Part shown: positions 21,973 through 32,717 of the stretch, piece after piece | How the letters are laid out: every line of letters starts with the position of its first letter | How positions within the stretch are numbered: the first letter of the stretch is position 1 | Source: Vibrio sp. SCSIO 43135 | GTDB taxonomy: Bacteria > Pseudomonadota > Gammaproteobacteria > Enterobacterales > Vibrionaceae | DNA length: 64,000 nucleotides | Assembly (NCBI RefSeq): GCF_023716665.1 | Contig: NZ_CP071859.1 | Span: forward strand, 2,356,001 to 2,420,000 | Reading direction: 5' to 3' | Notes under the pieces: model-generated | The model's input: only the letters and a program-made list of their open reading frames with translations | Database searches by the model: none | What the model was told of the DNA's origin: nothing | Program-made: the position numbers and the translations under genes

Positions 21973-23177
21973 ACTTTACACTCGCGCACTATTTCATGGG
22001 CTTTAATACGAGCTATTTTATCTAGCTCTATCAGGCCGTCCAAATCGAAATGAGATCCAGCCGTTGGTGCAGCGTTTACTTTCGACATTGTCAACTCGTT
22101 CACTTTCGCAATATCAGTGAAACCTATTTGATTCGTCAAAAATGCTTCTACTGCTATCTCATTGGCAGCATTTAGCGTGGTGGTTAGATGCTGGCCTTCA
22201 TAACAGGCATCCATAGCGAGCTTCAAACAAGGATAGCGAGTATAGTCGGGGGCTAAAAATGTCAGCTCACTTACTTTGGTAAAGTCTAATGGTGCAACTC
22301 CCGCAGGAACCCTGTCTGGATAAGACATAGTACATGCGATAGGTGTCGCCATATCAGGCTCCCCCATTTGAGCAAGCACAGAACCATCATTGTACTGAAC
22401 CATCGAATGAATCACAGACTGAGGGTGAATAATGACATCCAACTGTGACTTGTCAGCATTAAACAACCATTTCGCCTCAATGTATTCGAGGCCCTTATTC
22501 ATCATAGTGGCAGAGTCGACTGAGATTTTCTTACCCATAGACCAATTTGGGTGCGCGATAGCTTGTTCAGGAGTAACGGTGGCTAGCATAGACGGTTCAG
22601 TATAGCGGAATGGCCCACCGGAACCAGTAAGCAGAATTTTGCTTATGCCATTTCCCGCCAGATCACAATGACCCATTTGATGTTGAACCGACTGCGGTAA
22701 ACATTGAAAGATTGCATTATGCTCGCTGTCGACAGGCAACAATTCAGCACCATGAGTACGGACAGCGTCAATGAACAACTGTCCTGACATTACGAGTGCT
22801 TCTTTATTTGCTAGCAAGATACGTTTGCCCGCCTTCACGGCCGCCATTGTCGGTAAAAGCCCAGCGGCCCCAACAATAGCGGCCATAACGGTATCAACGT
22901 CTTCCAGTGAAGCGGCTTCACACAAGCCTTGCTCTCCCGCAAGAACTTCCGTCATGATACCTTCTGACTTCAGCATTGTTTGTAGTTCGCCAGCAGCTTT
23001 AATATCTGCCATTACTGCCACACGTGGACGCCACTTTTTGCAAAGCTGCATCATCTTTGCAACGTTACTCCCGGCCGCCAATGCCACAATCTCGAATGTG
23101 TGAGGGTTTTGCTCAACCACTTTTAGCGTACTGGCACCAATTGAGCCTGTTGCACCTAAAATAGTTAATTTACGCAT
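21969..23177 (-). CDS. dxr: 1-deoxy-D-xylulose 5-phosphate reductoisomerase
   Basis: The protein has 402 residues. It makes 2-C-methylerythritol 4-phosphate in the MEP isoprenoid pathway, which ultimately feeds undecaprenyl phosphate through uppS two genes upstream. The NADPH Rossmann motif GATGSIGAS starts at residue 8. The metal/substrate segment [15 protein letters not shown] and the flexible loop around [21 protein letters not shown] are diagnostic. Confidence 0.97.
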   Translation of the reverse strand: MRKLTILGATGSIGASTLKVVEQNPHTFEIVALAAGSNVAKMMQLCKKWRPRVAVMADIKAAGELQTMLKSEGIMTEVLAGEQGLCEAASLEDVDTVMAAIVGAAGLLPTMAAVKAGKRILLANKEALVMSGQLFIDAVRTHGAELLPVDSEHNAIFQCLPQSVQHQMGHCDLAGNGISKILLTGSGGPFRYTEPSMLATVTPEQAIAHPNWSMGKKISVDSATMMNKGLEYIEAKWLFNADKSQLDVIIHPQSVIHSMVQYNDGSVLAQMGEPDMATPIACTMSYPDRVPAGVAPLDFTKVSELTFLAPDYTRYPCLKLAMDACYEGQHLTTTLNAANEIAVEAFLTNQIGFTDIAKVNELTMSKVNAAPTAGSHFDLDGLIELDKIARIKAHEIVRECKV

Positions 23178-23219
23178 AATGAAACCGAAACCTAAGTAAG
23201 CAGAACTAATGCTTATTTA

Positions 23220-24062
23220 CTAAAAGATGAAATACAGAAGAGCGAACACAGGAAATGCTGCAGTGAGGCTGTCTACGCGATCCAAGATACCACCATGCCC
23301 CGGAATAATGTTTCCACTATCTTTAATACCCGAGACTCGCTTAAACATACTTTCAACCAAATCCCCTAGCACGGAAATTACGACGGTGACAAAAGTGATT
23401 GCAATCATAGCCCCGGCACTAGAAAACTCAATTCCGAATCCCTTAGCGGCAACCCAAGCAACAAATATGGCGGTTATAATCCCACCGATAAGTCCTTCAA
23501 TCGTTTTATTCGGGCTCACTGAAGGTGCCATTTTGCGCTTACCCAAGCTCTTACCAGCGAAATAGGCTCCACTGTCGGCAGCCCATACAATTAAGCAGAC
23601 AAATAGCACCAACTTAGCGCCATGATAAGGCGACGCATCAATGCTCTCCGCCCTTAACAGTAGAACACTCCAGAAAAACGGCAATAAGGTAAGGACACCA
23701 AATAGGTGTCTTAAGATGTTAGAGTCCTGCCAGCTTGCACTAGATCTAGGATAAGTGATAGCGAGTAAGCTCGAAGCAACCCACCAAGCACCACCTAGAG
23801 CCAAGACAAAATAGTGAGCGGGTAACACTGCATTAAGGCTAGTGGCATCAAAAGGAATGACAAGAAGGCTTAGGCCACTAATTGCAATTGCTGGAACAAG
23901 TGCAGTCACTCTAGACTTATGCTCCACAAATTGGGTCCATTCCCAAAAACCAATTACTGTAATCACAGCGATTGCAGCAATAAACGCGTCCAATGGGAGT
24001 TTGAAAATCCCTAATATAACCAACGGCGCCAAGATAAGCGCTGTAATTATTCTTTGCTTCAA
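23220..24062 (-). CDS. cdsA: Phosphatidate cytidylyltransferase
   Basis: This 280-residue, eight-helix membrane protein makes CDP-diacylglycerol, the precursor of all phospholipids. The family signature near the C-terminus, SVLGDLVESMFKRVSGIKDS followed by PGHGGILDRVDSL, is intact with its Asp residues. The start is a TTG at 24062 with AAGGA nine bases upstream, giving MKQRIITALILAPLV. It sits between uppS and dxr, 13 and 42 bases from them. Confidence 0.96.
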   Translation of the reverse strand: MKQRIITALILAPLVILGIFKLPLDAFIAAIAVITVIGFWEWTQFVEHKSRVTALVPAIAISGLSLLVIPFDATSLNAVLPAHYFVLALGGAWWVASSLLAITYPRSSASWQDSNILRHLFGVLTLLPFFWSVLLLRAESIDASPYHGAKLVLFVCLIVWAADSGAYFAGKSLGKRKMAPSVSPNKTIEGLIGGIITAIFVAWVAAKGFGIEFSSAGAMIAITFVTVVISVLGDLVESMFKRVSGIKDSGNIIPGHGGILDRVDSLTAAFPVFALLYFIF

Positions 24063-24075
24063 ACTAATGAATCCT

Positions 24076-24855
24076 TTATTGATTATCCATCAATGCCTTG
24101 ATTTGTTCACCGGTGCAACCAAAACGTCTTTCACGATTAACAAACCAAGTCACTGCTTCTACTAAACTGTCCTCACCAAACTCGGGCCAGTAAATAGGAG
24201 TAAAGTACATCTCTGCGTATGCCAGTTGCCATAACATAAAGTTACTTATGCGGCATTCACCACTGGTTCGTATCAACAAGTCGACTTCAGGAATGTCTGA
24301 CATCGTTAAATGCTGAGTAATGAGCTCTTCATTGATATCGCCCGATGATAACTCACCAGATTCCACTTTCTGTGCAAGAGCGCTCATCGCTTGGGTGATG
24401 TCCCACTTACCACCATAGTTAGCAGCGATATTGATGACCATCCCCGTATTTTGAGCTGTTTTCGCTTCAGCTTCAGCAATTTTTTTCTGTAGTCGACTAC
24501 TAAAGCGGCTTTTGTCACCAATAATACGTAAGCGTAAATTGTTCTTATGCAGTCGTTTCACTTCTGTAGAAAGTACAGTGATAAACAGTTCCATAAGCAC
24601 ACCGATCTCTTCTTCAGGTCGACGCCAGTTTTCACTACTAAAGGCAAATAAAGTTACTGCTTTAATACCAAGCCGAGTCGCCGTCGAAATAGTTTTGCGC
24701 ACCGCCGCTACACCATTTTTGTGGCCGAACACACGAGGTTTCCCTTGCGCTTTAGCCCAGCGGCCGTTTCCGTCCATGATGATTGCGATATGCTGTGGAA
24801 GTGCGTCTACTGACAGTTGAGACTTTTGCATAGAGGTGGCTTGATAGATAGACAT
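24076..24855 (-). CDS. uppS: Undecaprenyl diphosphate synthase (cis-prenyltransferase)
   Basis: The 259-residue enzyme extends farnesyl diphosphate with eight isopentenyl units to give the C55 carrier for peptidoglycan and O-antigen. The signature [20 protein letters not shown] near residue 23 holds the catalytic Asp. [20 protein letters not shown] and the closing WPEFGED are the substrate-binding motifs. Start 24855 is used; an in-frame ATG at 24831 (MQKSQLSVD) is a possible alternative, as neither has a clear ribosome site. Confidence 0.96.
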   Translation of the reverse strand: MSIYQATSMQKSQLSVDALPQHIAIIMDGNGRWAKAQGKPRVFGHKNGVAAVRKTISTATRLGIKAVTLFAFSSENWRRPEEEIGVLMELFITVLSTEVKRLHKNNLRLRIIGDKSRFSSRLQKKIAEAEAKTAQNTGMVINIAANYGGKWDITQAMSALAQKVESGELSSGDINEELITQHLTMSDIPEVDLLIRTSGECRISNFMLWQLAYAEMYFTPIYWPEFGEDSLVEAVTWFVNRERRFGCTGEQIKALMDNQ

Positions 24856-24883
24856 TCAGAATAGTGATGAGAGAGATTAGCAT

Positions 24884-24915
24884 AAAAAAGCGCTGTGCCA
24901 TATACACAGCGCTTT
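24884..24915 (-). terminator. Terminator after frr
   Basis: GCGCTGTG (24890-24897) pairs with CACAGCGC (24905-24912), with T-rich flanks. It separates frr from uppS, so uppS probably starts a new transcription unit or depends on read-through. Confidence 0.8.
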
Positions 24916-24939
24916 CAAAAAAGAAGAGTTTATAAGCTA

Positions 24940-25497
24940 TTAAACTTCCATCAACTCTTTTTCTTTAGCAGCTAGAACTTCATCAACTTTCTTTACTGCT
25001 ACGTCAGTCAGCTTTTGAATCTCGTCTTGTGCTTTACGATCTTCATCTTCTGAAATTTCTTTGTCTTTTAGCAGAGCTTTTAGCTCGTTGTTCGCATCAC
25101 GACGGATATTACGGATTGCGACACGACCGCCTTCCGCTTCGCCACGAACGATCTTAACTAGATCTTTACGACGCTCTTCTGTCAGTGGTGGAAGTGGAAC
25201 ACGAATAACTGTACCAGCCGACATAGGGTTCAAACCTAGGTCTGATTGCATGATCGCTTTTTCAACTTTTGCAGTCAGCTCTTTATCAAATACCGTGATA
25301 GCTAGCGTACGTGCATCTTCAGCAATGACGTTGCCCACTTGATTTAGTGGAGTTTGAGCACCGTAGTACTCAACAGAAATACCAGATAGAAGGCTTGGAT
25401 GCGCACGACCTGTACGAATTTTGATTAGGTTGTTTTTTAGCGCTTCAACGCTCTTGTCCATGCGCTCTTGCGCGTCGTTTTTAATTTCGTTAATCAC
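24940..25497 (-). CDS. frr: Ribosome recycling factor
   Basis: The 185-residue length equals that of the E. coli protein. With EF-G it splits post-termination ribosomes. The family pattern is clear: [25 protein letters not shown] at the start of the helical arm (split in the text as DKSVEALK and [11 protein letters not shown]), [26 protein letters not shown], and the acidic-basic C-terminal helices. It follows pyrH by about 96 bases in the conserved tsf-pyrH-frr order. Confidence 0.97.
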   Translation of the reverse strand: MINEIKNDAQERMDKSVEALKNNLIKIRTGRAHPSLLSGISVEYYGAQTPLNQVGNVIAEDARTLAITVFDKELTAKVEKAIMQSDLGLNPMSAGTVIRVPLPPLTEERRKDLVKIVRGEAEGGRVAIRNIRRDANNELKALLKDKEISEDEDRKAQDEIQKLTDVAVKKVDEVLAAKEKELMEV

Positions 25498-25593
25498 AAT
25501 TTCACCTTAAATATGTGCTCTTTCGCTAAGAAAGCTGAAGAGGGGAAAGTTCAGAAGTTCCTTGCCAAGCATCACTCGACAAGGAAACACAGC

Positions 25594-26325
25594 TTACTCA
25601 GCATCGCTGATTAGTGTACCTTCAGTTTCACCCATCACCACGCGGCGTAATGCGCCTGGCTTGTTCATATTGAATACACGGATAGGCATTTTATGGTCAC
25701 GCGCTAGAGTGAACGCTGCCAAATCCATTACTTTAAGCTCTTTTTCAAGAACACTGCTGTAAGTAAGCTTATCATACAGCTCTGCATCTGGGTTGGCTAC
25801 TGGGTCTGCAGTAAATACACCGTCTACTTTTGTTGCTTTTAGAACTACATCCGCTTCAATTTCGATACCGCGCAAACAAGCAGCAGAATCTGTCGTGAAG
25901 AATGGGTTACCAGTACCTGCAGAGAAGATAACAACTCGGCCTTGACGTAGCTGACTGATCGCATCAGCCCAGTTGTAGTCGTCACACACACCTTTAAGTG
26001 GGATAGCAGACATCACACGCGCGTTAACATAAGCACGGTGCAACGCATCACGCATAGCTAGGCCATTCATTACAGTTGCTAGCATACCCATATGGTCGCC
26101 AACAACACGATTCATACCCGCTTCAGCAAGGCCTGCACCACGGAACAAGTTACCACCACCGATAACGACACCGACTTGAACACCTAGTTCTACCAGTTCT
26201 TTAACTTCTTGAGCCATACGATCCAAAATAGTTGGGTCGATACCAAAACCTTCTTCGCCTTGTAGCGCTTCGCCACTCAGTTTTAATAGGATACGTTGAT
26301 ACGCTGGTTTAGGGTTCGTAGTCAT
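25594..26325 (-). CDS. pyrH: Uridylate kinase
   Basis: The protein has 243 residues from the ATG at 26325, which has GGAAGG eight bases upstream. An upstream in-frame start would add 14 unlikely residues. This amino-acid-kinase-fold enzyme phosphorylates UMP to [16 protein letters not shown] (phosphate binding), [27 protein letters not shown] and [19 protein letters not shown] are characteristic. A terminator precedes it downstream of tsf. Confidence 0.97.
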   Translation of the reverse strand: MTTNPKPAYQRILLKLSGEALQGEEGFGIDPTILDRMAQEVKELVELGVQVGVVIGGGNLFRGAGLAEAGMNRVVGDHMGMLATVMNGLAMRDALHRAYVNARVMSAIPLKGVCDDYNWADAISQLRQGRVVIFSAGTGNPFFTTDSAACLRGIEIEADVVLKATKVDGVFTADPVANPDAELYDKLTYSSVLEKELKVMDLAAFTLARDHKMPIRVFNMNKPGALRRVVMGETEGTLISDAE

Positions 26326-26434
26326 GGAGTTTACCTTCCAAAATGAGAGTTGTTGATTAACAGTCATGGATGAGCTTTAGTCTCAATAGATGAGTAAAAG
26401 CGCATTCATCACTGAAATAGTCTTCTCTTATCAT

Positions 26435-26462
26435 AAAAAGACCGCAGCCTTGGCTACGGTCT
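26435..26462 (-). terminator. Terminator after tsf
   Basis: AGACCG-C-AGCC pairs with GGCT-A-CGGTCT around a two-base loop, with one mismatch. The minus strand continues TTTTTATG. It ends the rpsB-tsf unit. Confidence 0.75.
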
Positions 26463-26486
26463 AATATGTATGCAGGTCTCTAAGGA

Positions 26487-27329
26487 TTAACCTTTTTGAG
26501 CCGCTGCTACTTCTTCAGCGAAGCTCATTTCTTCCGCTTTCTCGATACCTTCACCTACTTCTAGGCGAACGAAAGTAGAAACAGAAGCGCCACGCTCTTT
26601 AAGGATTTCACCAACAGATTTCTTAGGTTCCATTACGAACGCTTGACCTGTTAGAGAAATCTCGCCAGTGAACTTCTTCATGCGGCCAACAACCATCTTC
26701 TCTGCGATTTCAGCTGGCTTGCCTTCGTTCATTGCGATTTCAACTTGAACAGCTTTCTCTTTTTCTACTACGTCTGCTGGTACGTCTTCTGGGTTAACGA
26801 ACTCAGGACGAGAAGCAGCAACGTGCATAGCTACGTGCTTAAGAGTTTCTGCGTCGCCTTCACCAGCAACAACAACACCGATCTTCTCACCGTGACGGTA
26901 AGCAGAGATAGCAGCGCCTTCAACGTATTGTACGCGACGGATGTTGATGTTTTCACCGATCTTAGCAACTAGAGCGATACGCTCTTCTTCGAATTTAGCT
27001 TGAAGCTCTTCTGCAGAAGCTTTAGTCGCTAGAGCGTCAGCAGCTACTTTTTCTGCGAATGCAGTGAAGTTAGCATCTTTAGCAACGAAGTCAGTTTGGC
27101 AGTTCACTTCTAGAAGAGCAGCAACGCCGTTTTCTTCTTTGATGATGATTGCGCCTTCAGCAGCAACGTTACCTGCTTTCTTAGCAGCTTTCGCAGCGCC
27201 AGACTTACGCATGTTTTCAATTGCTAGTTCGATGTCGCCGTTTGTTTCGTTCAGCGCTTTCTTACAGTCCATCATGCCTGCGCCAGTGCGGTCGCGCAGT
27301 TCTTTAACTAGAGCAGCAGTAACAGCCAT
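26487..27329 (-). CDS. tsf: Elongation factor Ts
   Basis: The protein has 280 residues (E. coli 283). It is the nucleotide exchange factor for EF-Tu. The N-terminal UBA-like domain ([19 protein letters not shown]) and the EF-Tu contact TDFVAKD at about 82 are diagnostic, followed by two core subdomains with coiled-coil segment. It is the distal gene of the rpsB-tsf unit. Confidence 0.97.
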   Translation of the reverse strand: MAVTAALVKELRDRTGAGMMDCKKALNETNGDIELAIENMRKSGAAKAAKKAGNVAAEGAIIIKEENGVAALLEVNCQTDFVAKDANFTAFAEKVAADALATKASAEELQAKFEEERIALVAKIGENINIRRVQYVEGAAISAYRHGEKIGVVVAGEGDAETLKHVAMHVAASRPEFVNPEDVPADVVEKEKAVQVEIAMNEGKPAEIAEKMVVGRMKKFTGEISLTGQAFVMEPKKSVGEILKERGASVSTFVRLEVGEGIEKAEEMSFAEEVAAAQKG

Positions 27330-27360
27330 TCTAAATTCCTCAGTTGATTCTGGATTTGGT

Positions 27361-27391
27361 AAAAAACAGGGGCCTACATTTTCGGCCCCTG
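27361..27391 (-). terminator. Attenuator between rpsB and tsf
   Basis: CAGGGGCC (27367-27374) pairs with GGCCCCTG (27384-27391); the minus strand continues TTTTTT. E. coli has partial termination at the same place, which adjusts the S2:EF-Ts ratio. The same role is inferred here. Confidence 0.75.
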
Positions 27392-27460
27392 CTGATAACT
27401 ATAACTCAGTTTATGCGACAACCATGTTGCGCATAAATTAAGTGTGACTCGGAGCAGCTA

Positions 27461-28189
27461 TTATTCAGCTTCTACGAAGCCGTCTTTTTCAGCAGCAACA
27501 GCAACGTCTTTGTTACGACCTTCTGTAACCGATTGAGCTGCAGCGTTTAGGTAAAGCTGTACAGCACGGATAGCATCGTCGTTACCAGGGATAACGAAGT
27601 CAACGCCATCTGGGTTAGAGTTAGTATCAACTACAGCGTAAACTGGGATACCTAGGTTGTTTGCTTCTTTAACTGCGATGTGCTCGTGATCAGCGTCGAT
27701 TACGAATAGAGCGTCTGGTAGGCCGCCCATATCTTTGATACCACCAAGAGATTTCTCTAGCTTCTCCATTTCGCGAGTACGCATTAGAGCTTCTTTCTTA
27801 GTTAGCTTGTCAAAAGTACCGTCTTGAGACTGTGCTTCTAGGTCTTTTAGACGCTTGATAGACTGACGAACAGTTTTGTAGTTTGTTAGCATACCGCCTA
27901 ACCAGCGGTTGTTAACGTAGAACTGGTTGCTTGCAACAGCAGCTTCTTTAACAGCTTCAGATGCAGCGCGCTTAGTACCAACGAAAAGAACTTTACCTTT
28001 TTTCTCGCCAACTTTAGCAAGCTCAGCTAGAGCTTCATTGAACATTGGAACAGTTTTTTCTAGGTTGATGATATGAACTTTGTTACGAGCACCAAAGATG
28101 AATGGCTTCATTTTTGGGTTCCAGTAACGAGTTTGGTGACCGAAGTGAACACCAGCTTTAAGCATATCGCGCATTGATACAGTTGCCAT
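27461..28189 (-). CDS. rpsB: 30S ribosomal protein S2
   Basis: The protein has 242 residues from the ATG at 28189 ([20 protein letters not shown]), preceded by GAGG. The conserved blocks [29 protein letters not shown] and [16 protein letters not shown] are present. A long structured leader precedes it and probably mediates autoregulation by S2. Confidence 0.98.
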   Translation of the reverse strand: MATVSMRDMLKAGVHFGHQTRYWNPKMKPFIFGARNKVHIINLEKTVPMFNEALAELAKVGEKKGKVLFVGTKRAASEAVKEAAVASNQFYVNNRWLGGMLTNYKTVRQSIKRLKDLEAQSQDGTFDKLTKKEALMRTREMEKLEKSLGGIKDMGGLPDALFVIDADHEHIAVKEANNLGIPVYAVVDTNSNPDGVDFVIPGNDDAIRAVQLYLNAAAQSVTEGRNKDVAVAAEKDGFVEAE

Positions 28190-28285
28190 TTTATAATCCT
28201 CTATGGGGTTAGGCCTCCACATTCCCCATAACTCCGACCCGTACTATCAGTAGGGCACCCCGGAATATGTGTCGGAATGTGTGTG
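28190..28285 (-). promoter_or_regulatory. rpsB 5' leader (S2 autoregulatory RNA)
   Basis: Read on the minus strand, the leader contains CCGGGGTGCCC, GGGTCGGAGTTATGGGG, AATGTGGAGGCC and TAACCCCAT just before the ribosome site. These blocks are the conserved elements of the gammaproteobacterial rpsB leader as I know it from E. coli. ATGGGG and CCCCAT (28224-28229 and 28203-28208) can pair to form a stem next to the start. S2 binding here represses rpsB-tsf in E. coli; the same is inferred. Confidence 0.8.
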
Positions 28286-28366
28286 ATTTAAAGATAAATG
28301 TTTAAGGAAATCACTAATCAGCTTCGCCAAATTGTTCTCAAAACAATGGAGAGAACTGACCAAGAA

Positions 28367-28383
28367 TTCCGGCGCGCTTTATA
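28367..28383 (-). promoter_or_regulatory. Possible -10 and GC-rich discriminator for rpsB
   Basis: On the minus strand, TATAAA is followed directly by GCGCGCC, about 190 bases before the rpsB start. A GC-rich discriminator is typical of stringently controlled ribosomal promoters. I do not see a convincing -35 box, so this is tentative. Confidence 0.3.
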
Positions 28384-28535
28384 CCATATTTTTAGGCCAC
28401 CTGGCTAGTAAAAGTTAAAAAACTGCTGCGCGAGTTTTCTCCCCTTCAGCTTCAACTGATACACATTCGCAAACCATCCTGATAGAATGCGCGCATAAGC
28501 ACGTATAGTGCCAACGAATTTGTAGAGAAAAGCCA

Positions 28536-29414
28536 ATGTCAATCAAGATCAAAACTGCTCAAGAAATCGAACGCATGCGTATCGCAGGTGCGTTAGCTGC
28601 TGAAATCCTAGAAATGATTGAACCTCATATCAAAGAGGGCGTCACAACCGACGAACTGAACCAGATTTGTCATGATTACGGAATCGAGAAAGGTGCTTAC
28701 TCAGCACCACTAGATTACCACGGTTTTCCAAAATCAATTTGTACCTCGATTAACCACATCGTTTGTCACGGTATTCCAGCAAGCCAAGACGAAATTGGCA
28801 GTAACGGTCAACCTAAACCCGCTGTACTAAAGAACGGAGATATCATCAATGTCGATATCACCGTCATTATTCCAGATGACGAAAATGCGGATTTGAGCAC
28901 TCGCCCGGCGGGATACCATGGTGATACTTCAAAAATGTTCCTTGTTGGTGATGTTTCACCTGCAGATAAGCGCCTTTGTATGGTTGCTCAAGAGGCACTG
29001 TATATCGGTATGCGCAAGGTGAAGCCGGGGGCAACCGTTGGTGATATCGGCACTGCTATCGAAAAATACATCAAAGAGAACAATAAAAAGAACCCACGCA
29101 ACAAATTTTCTATTGTGAAAGACTTCTGTGGTCACGGTATTGGTAACGAGTTCCACGAAGAGCCACAAGTTGTTCACTACAAAAACAGCGATCGCCGTGT
29201 ATTGAAAGAAGGTATGTGCTTCACCATAGAACCAATGATTAACGCGGGTAAATTTGGCTGCAGTGTCGACGCAGAAGATGATTGGACAGTCTATACTGGC
29301 GACGGCAAAAACTCAGCACAGTGGGAGCACACTCTACTAGTGACTGCCACTGGATGTGAAGTACTGACACTACGAAGCGAAGAAGACATCCCTCGCTTGA
29401 TGAAAAACGCCTAA
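28536..29414 (+). CDS. map: Methionine aminopeptidase, type I
   Basis: The 292-residue protein removes initiator Met. The five metal ligands are visible in NVDITV (Asp), HGDTSKMF (Asp), CGHGIGNEFHEEP (His), FTIEPMI (Glu) and WEHTLLV (Glu). It is longer than E. coli Map (264) because of a loop of about a dozen residues inserted between the first two metal-ligand strands (PDDENADLSTRPAG) and another insert near SNGQPKPAV. It is divergent from rpsB, as in E. coli, and is followed by its own terminator. Confidence 0.96.
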   Translation: MSIKIKTAQEIERMRIAGALAAEILEMIEPHIKEGVTTDELNQICHDYGIEKGAYSAPLDYHGFPKSICTSINHIVCHGIPASQDEIGSNGQPKPAVLKNGDIINVDITVIIPDDENADLSTRPAGYHGDTSKMFLVGDVSPADKRLCMVAQEALYIGMRKVKPGATVGDIGTAIEKYIKENNKKNPRNKFSIVKDFCGHGIGNEFHEEPQVVHYKNSDRRVLKEGMCFTIEPMINAGKFGCSVDAEDDWTVYTGDGKNSAQWEHTLLVTATGCEVLTLRSEEDIPRLMKNA

Positions 29415-29425
29415 CTCCTCTTTCA

Positions 29426-29455
29426 AATATCCCTGCCCTGCAGGGATATTTTTTT
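29426..29455 (+). terminator. Terminator after map
   Basis: AATATCCCTG (29426-29435) pairs with CAGGGATATT (29441-29450), followed by a run of T. Confidence 0.85.
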
Positions 29456-29497
29456 ATCGACTTCTATCTGTTAAATTAACTCTACACTGGAGTTAAC

Positions 29498-32141
29498 TTG
29501 CATGGATCGCAATGTATGCCGTACCAATCACCTCTGAACTTTTCGACACAACAGCTTTCAATCAGCGAATTAAAACAGCAACTCGAAACCTTTTCTAATT
29601 ATCAACGTACCGAATTCCTTAATCACCACCCGGTTACCGACCTTGTATTAGGTCGCTCGGAGTATATGGACTTGCTATTGCACCGCCTATGGCAAGAATT
29701 TGGTTTCGACCAACTGCCCAACATTAGCCTTGTCGCTGTGGGTGGCTATGGTAGAGGCGAACTTCACCCTTTATCGGACATTGATATTCTAATCGTGTCT
29801 AAGAAAACACTTCCAGATAACTTAGGCAGTAAAGTGAGTGAGTTCATTACCCTACTATGGGATTTACGATTGGAAGTCGGTCACGCAGTGAGAACGGTCG
29901 AAGAATGTTCCCAGATCGGTAAAGACGACCTAACCGTCGCCACCAATCTGCAAGAGGCTCGATTACTTTGCGGCTGCGAAGATACATTCCACCAGCTAAA
30001 ACTCGCCATACATTCTGAATCCTTTTGGCCAAGTGAAACCTTTTACAAAGCCAAGATTCAAGAACAAAAAGAACGTCATGCTCGCTACCACGACACCACA
30101 TACAACTTAGAGCCAGACATCAAATCAACGCCCGGTGGTTTACGCGATATACATACCCTAAGCTGGGTTGCTCGCCGCCACTTTGGTGCCACCTCACTGC
30201 TCGAAATGAGTCGATTTGGTTTCCTTACGGATGCCGAATACCGCGAGCTGGTTGAGTGCCAAGACTTTCTCTGGCGAGTTCGTTTTGCTCTGCATATCGA
30301 GCTTAAGCGTTACGACAATCGACTAACGTTTGCTCATCAAGCACAGGTCGCTGAACATCTCGGTTATGCTGGAGAAGGGAACCGCGGTGTCGAAATGATG
30401 ATGAAGGAGTTCTATCGAACCCTACGTCGTGTCGCTGAACTAAACAAAATGCTGCTTAAGTTGTTTGACCAAGCGATTCTCAACAATGGTGTGGTATGCG
30501 AACCAGAAATCATTAGCGAAGATTTCCAACGCCGTGGCAAACTTATCGAAGCGAGAAAACCGGCTCTATTCCAAGCGAGACCTGAAACCATCTTGGATAT
30601 GTTTATCCACATCGCCAATGACTCGAGCATTGAAGGCGTCGCCCCCCCTACTCTTCGCCAACTCCGAACGGCAAGACGAAGACTGAATCGCTTTTTGCAT
30701 ACGATTCCTGAAGCACGTGAAAAGTTTATGGAACTGGTTCGCCACCCTAACGCGCTGCATAAAGCGTTCAGCCTAATGCACAAGCTAGGTGTGCTTGCTG
30801 CTTACTTGCCACAATGGAGTCAGATTGTTGGTCAAATGCAGTTCGACCTATTCCACGTCTATACAGTAGATGAGCACAGTGTGCGCCTTCTCAAGCACAT
30901 TAATACGTTCAGTTACGCTGAAAATCACCAAAAACACCCTATCTGCTGTGAAGTCTACCCGAGAATACAGAAGAAAGAATTACTGATCCTCGCCGCTATT
31001 TTCCATGACATAGGCAAGGGACGTGGTGGTGATCACTCCGAGATTGGCGCGGTCGAAGCCTATAACTTTTGCATGGAACATGGCTTATCCAAGCCAGAAG
31101 CTAAGCTAGTCTCCTGGCTGGTTCAAAACCATCTTCTCATGTCCGTTACGGCTCAACGTCGAGACATCTACGATCCAGAAGTAATCACTGAATTCGCTAA
31201 AAAAGTACGTGATGAAGAATACTTAGAATTTCTTGTCTGCCTCACTGTCGCAGATAATTTGTGCAACCAATCCAGAGCTTTGGAATAGCTGGAAGCGCAC
31301 GTTGTTAGCAGAATTATTCTATTCAACTCAAAGAGCGCTACGAAGAGGGTTAGAGAACCCTGTCGATGTAAGAGACAGGATTCGCCATAACCAACAAATG
31401 GCCTCGGCGTTACTAAGAAAAGAGGGGTTCTCAGCACGCGAAATCGAGGTCCTTTGGCAGCGTTTCAAAGCCGACTACTTCCTACGCCATACTCATAAGC
31501 AGATTGCTTGGCATGGCAGCCAACTCTTACAACACGATAATCCAAACGAACCGCTGATTTTAATCAGTAAGAAGCCTACACGTGGTGGCACTGAAGTATT
31601 TGTGTACAGTAAAGACCAACACGCTCTGTTTGCGACAGTGGTTGCTGAACTGGATAGACGAAACTTCAACGTTCACGATGCTCAAGTTATGACCAGTAAA
31701 GATGGATTCGTCCTCGATACTTTTATGGTGCTCGACCAAAATGGTGAAGCCATAGATGAAAGCCGCCATAAAGCCGTAACCAAGCATCTTATACATGTCT
31801 TACAAGATGGCAGGCCAACCAAAATTAAAACCCGCCGTACTCCACGTAACCTACAGCACTTCACGGTCAAAACTGGCGTCGACTTTTTACCAACCAAAAG
31901 TAAAAAACGTACCTTGATGGAGTTTGTCGCCTTGGATACTCCTGGGCTACTTGCCACTGTAGGGGCCACTTTTGCTGACTTGGGCGTTCACTTACATGGA
32001 GCAAAGATCACCACCATAGGTGAGCGCGCAGAAGACCTTTTCATCCTAACTAGCAGCACAGGTGGGAAACTCAATGAAGATGAACAAAATCAGCTGCGCG
32101 AAAGGTTGATTAATAACGTTGCCGAGCTGGCGCCAAATTAA
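29498..32141 (+). pseudogene. glnD: PII uridylyltransferase/uridylyl-removing enzyme, interrupted by a +1 frameshift
   Basis: GlnD modifies PII (glnB at 6.4 kb) in response to glutamine. The first frame (29498-31288) encodes the nucleotidyltransferase motif GGYGRGELHPLSDIDI, the PII-transferase region and the HD domain (HDIGKGRGGDHSE, ending in LTVAD). The second frame continues from about 31256 with ICATNPELWNSWKR and two ACT domains (about 31590-31750 and 31905-32110). GATAATTTG stands where GATATTTG would keep the frame, so there is one extra A at 31256-31257. Removing it gives an 880-residue protein of normal length. As written, translation stops at 31290 and both ACT domains are lost. 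The TTG at 29498 has GGAG five bases upstream; the ATG at 29516 is the alternative start. Confidence 0.9.
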
Positions 32142-32169
32142 GCGCGATCTTGCCCACAAGTTAAACAGA

Positions 32170-32207
32170 CAGCCTAAATATCAACTATCTACCACGAATT
32201 TAGGCTG
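32170..32207 (+). other. Hairpin downstream of glnD
   Basis: CAGCCTAAAT (32170-32179) pairs perfectly with ATTTAGGCTG (32198-32207) across an 18-base loop. No T-run follows, so it is not a standard terminator. It separates glnD from the yaeH-like gene. Confidence 0.5.
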
Positions 32208-32256
32208 CTACATTAGTAAAGGTAAATAACACCCAACAACACCATAGAGGTAGCCT

Positions 32257-32640
32257 ATGTTTCCAAACCTCACTGGCTTAGGAATTCAAGAACCTAAGCA
32301 AATCGAGCGTTATTCTCTTAGACAAGAAGCGCACAAGGATGTGTTAAAAATTTACTTTCACAAACAAAAAGGGGAGCTGTTTGCGAAGAGTGTGAAATTC
32401 AAATATCCCCGCCAAGTGAAAAATGTACTGGTTGATAGCGGCAGTCATAAGTACAAAGAAATTACAGAAATTAACCGTAATTTAACGCTAGTAATTGATG
32501 AGTTAAACAAAATAACCAAGCCAGAGAAGCTAGCCGAAGTCGACGTGAAGCAGAAAATCCTCACCGACTTACGTCACTTAGAGAAAGTGGTTTCAAGTAA
32601 AATTGCGGAGATTGAAGCTGACCTTGAGAAACTCAAGTAA
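32257..32640 (+). CDS. yaeH: UPF0325 family protein (YaeH-like)
   Basis: The 127-residue protein is very similar to E. coli Yae[36 protein letters not shown] and the charged C-terminal helix [20 protein letters not shown] are family hallmarks. AGAGG precedes the ATG. It lies downstream of glnD, as in E. coli. The function is unknown. The highly charged, partly helical sequence suggests a cytosolic protein. Confidence 0.88.
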   Translation: MFPNLTGLGIQEPKQIERYSLRQEAHKDVLKIYFHKQKGELFAKSVKFKYPRQVKNVLVDSGSHKYKEITEINRNLTLVIDELNKITKPEKLAEVDVKQKILTDLRHLEKVVSSKIAEIEADLEKLK

Positions 32641-32660
32641 GTTGCTTCAGTACGAGATAG

Positions 32661-32694
32661 AGAAAAGGGCTGACATCATTGTCAGCCCTTTTCT
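32661..32694. terminator. Bidirectional terminator between the yaeH-like gene and pgpA
   Basis: AGAAAAGGGCTGAC (32661-32674) pairs perfectly with GTCAGCCCTTTTCT (32681-32694) around a six-base loop. It serves two convergent genes. Confidence 0.85.
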
Positions 32695-32717
32695 ATTTAT
32701 ATGCAGTTTGGACTTGT

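Noticed and set aside
31250..31262. Programmed ribosomal frameshift in glnD
   Set aside because: There is no slippery heptamer (X XXY YYZ) or stimulatory structure at GATAATTTG, and GlnD is not known to use recoding. A sequencing error or mutation is simpler.
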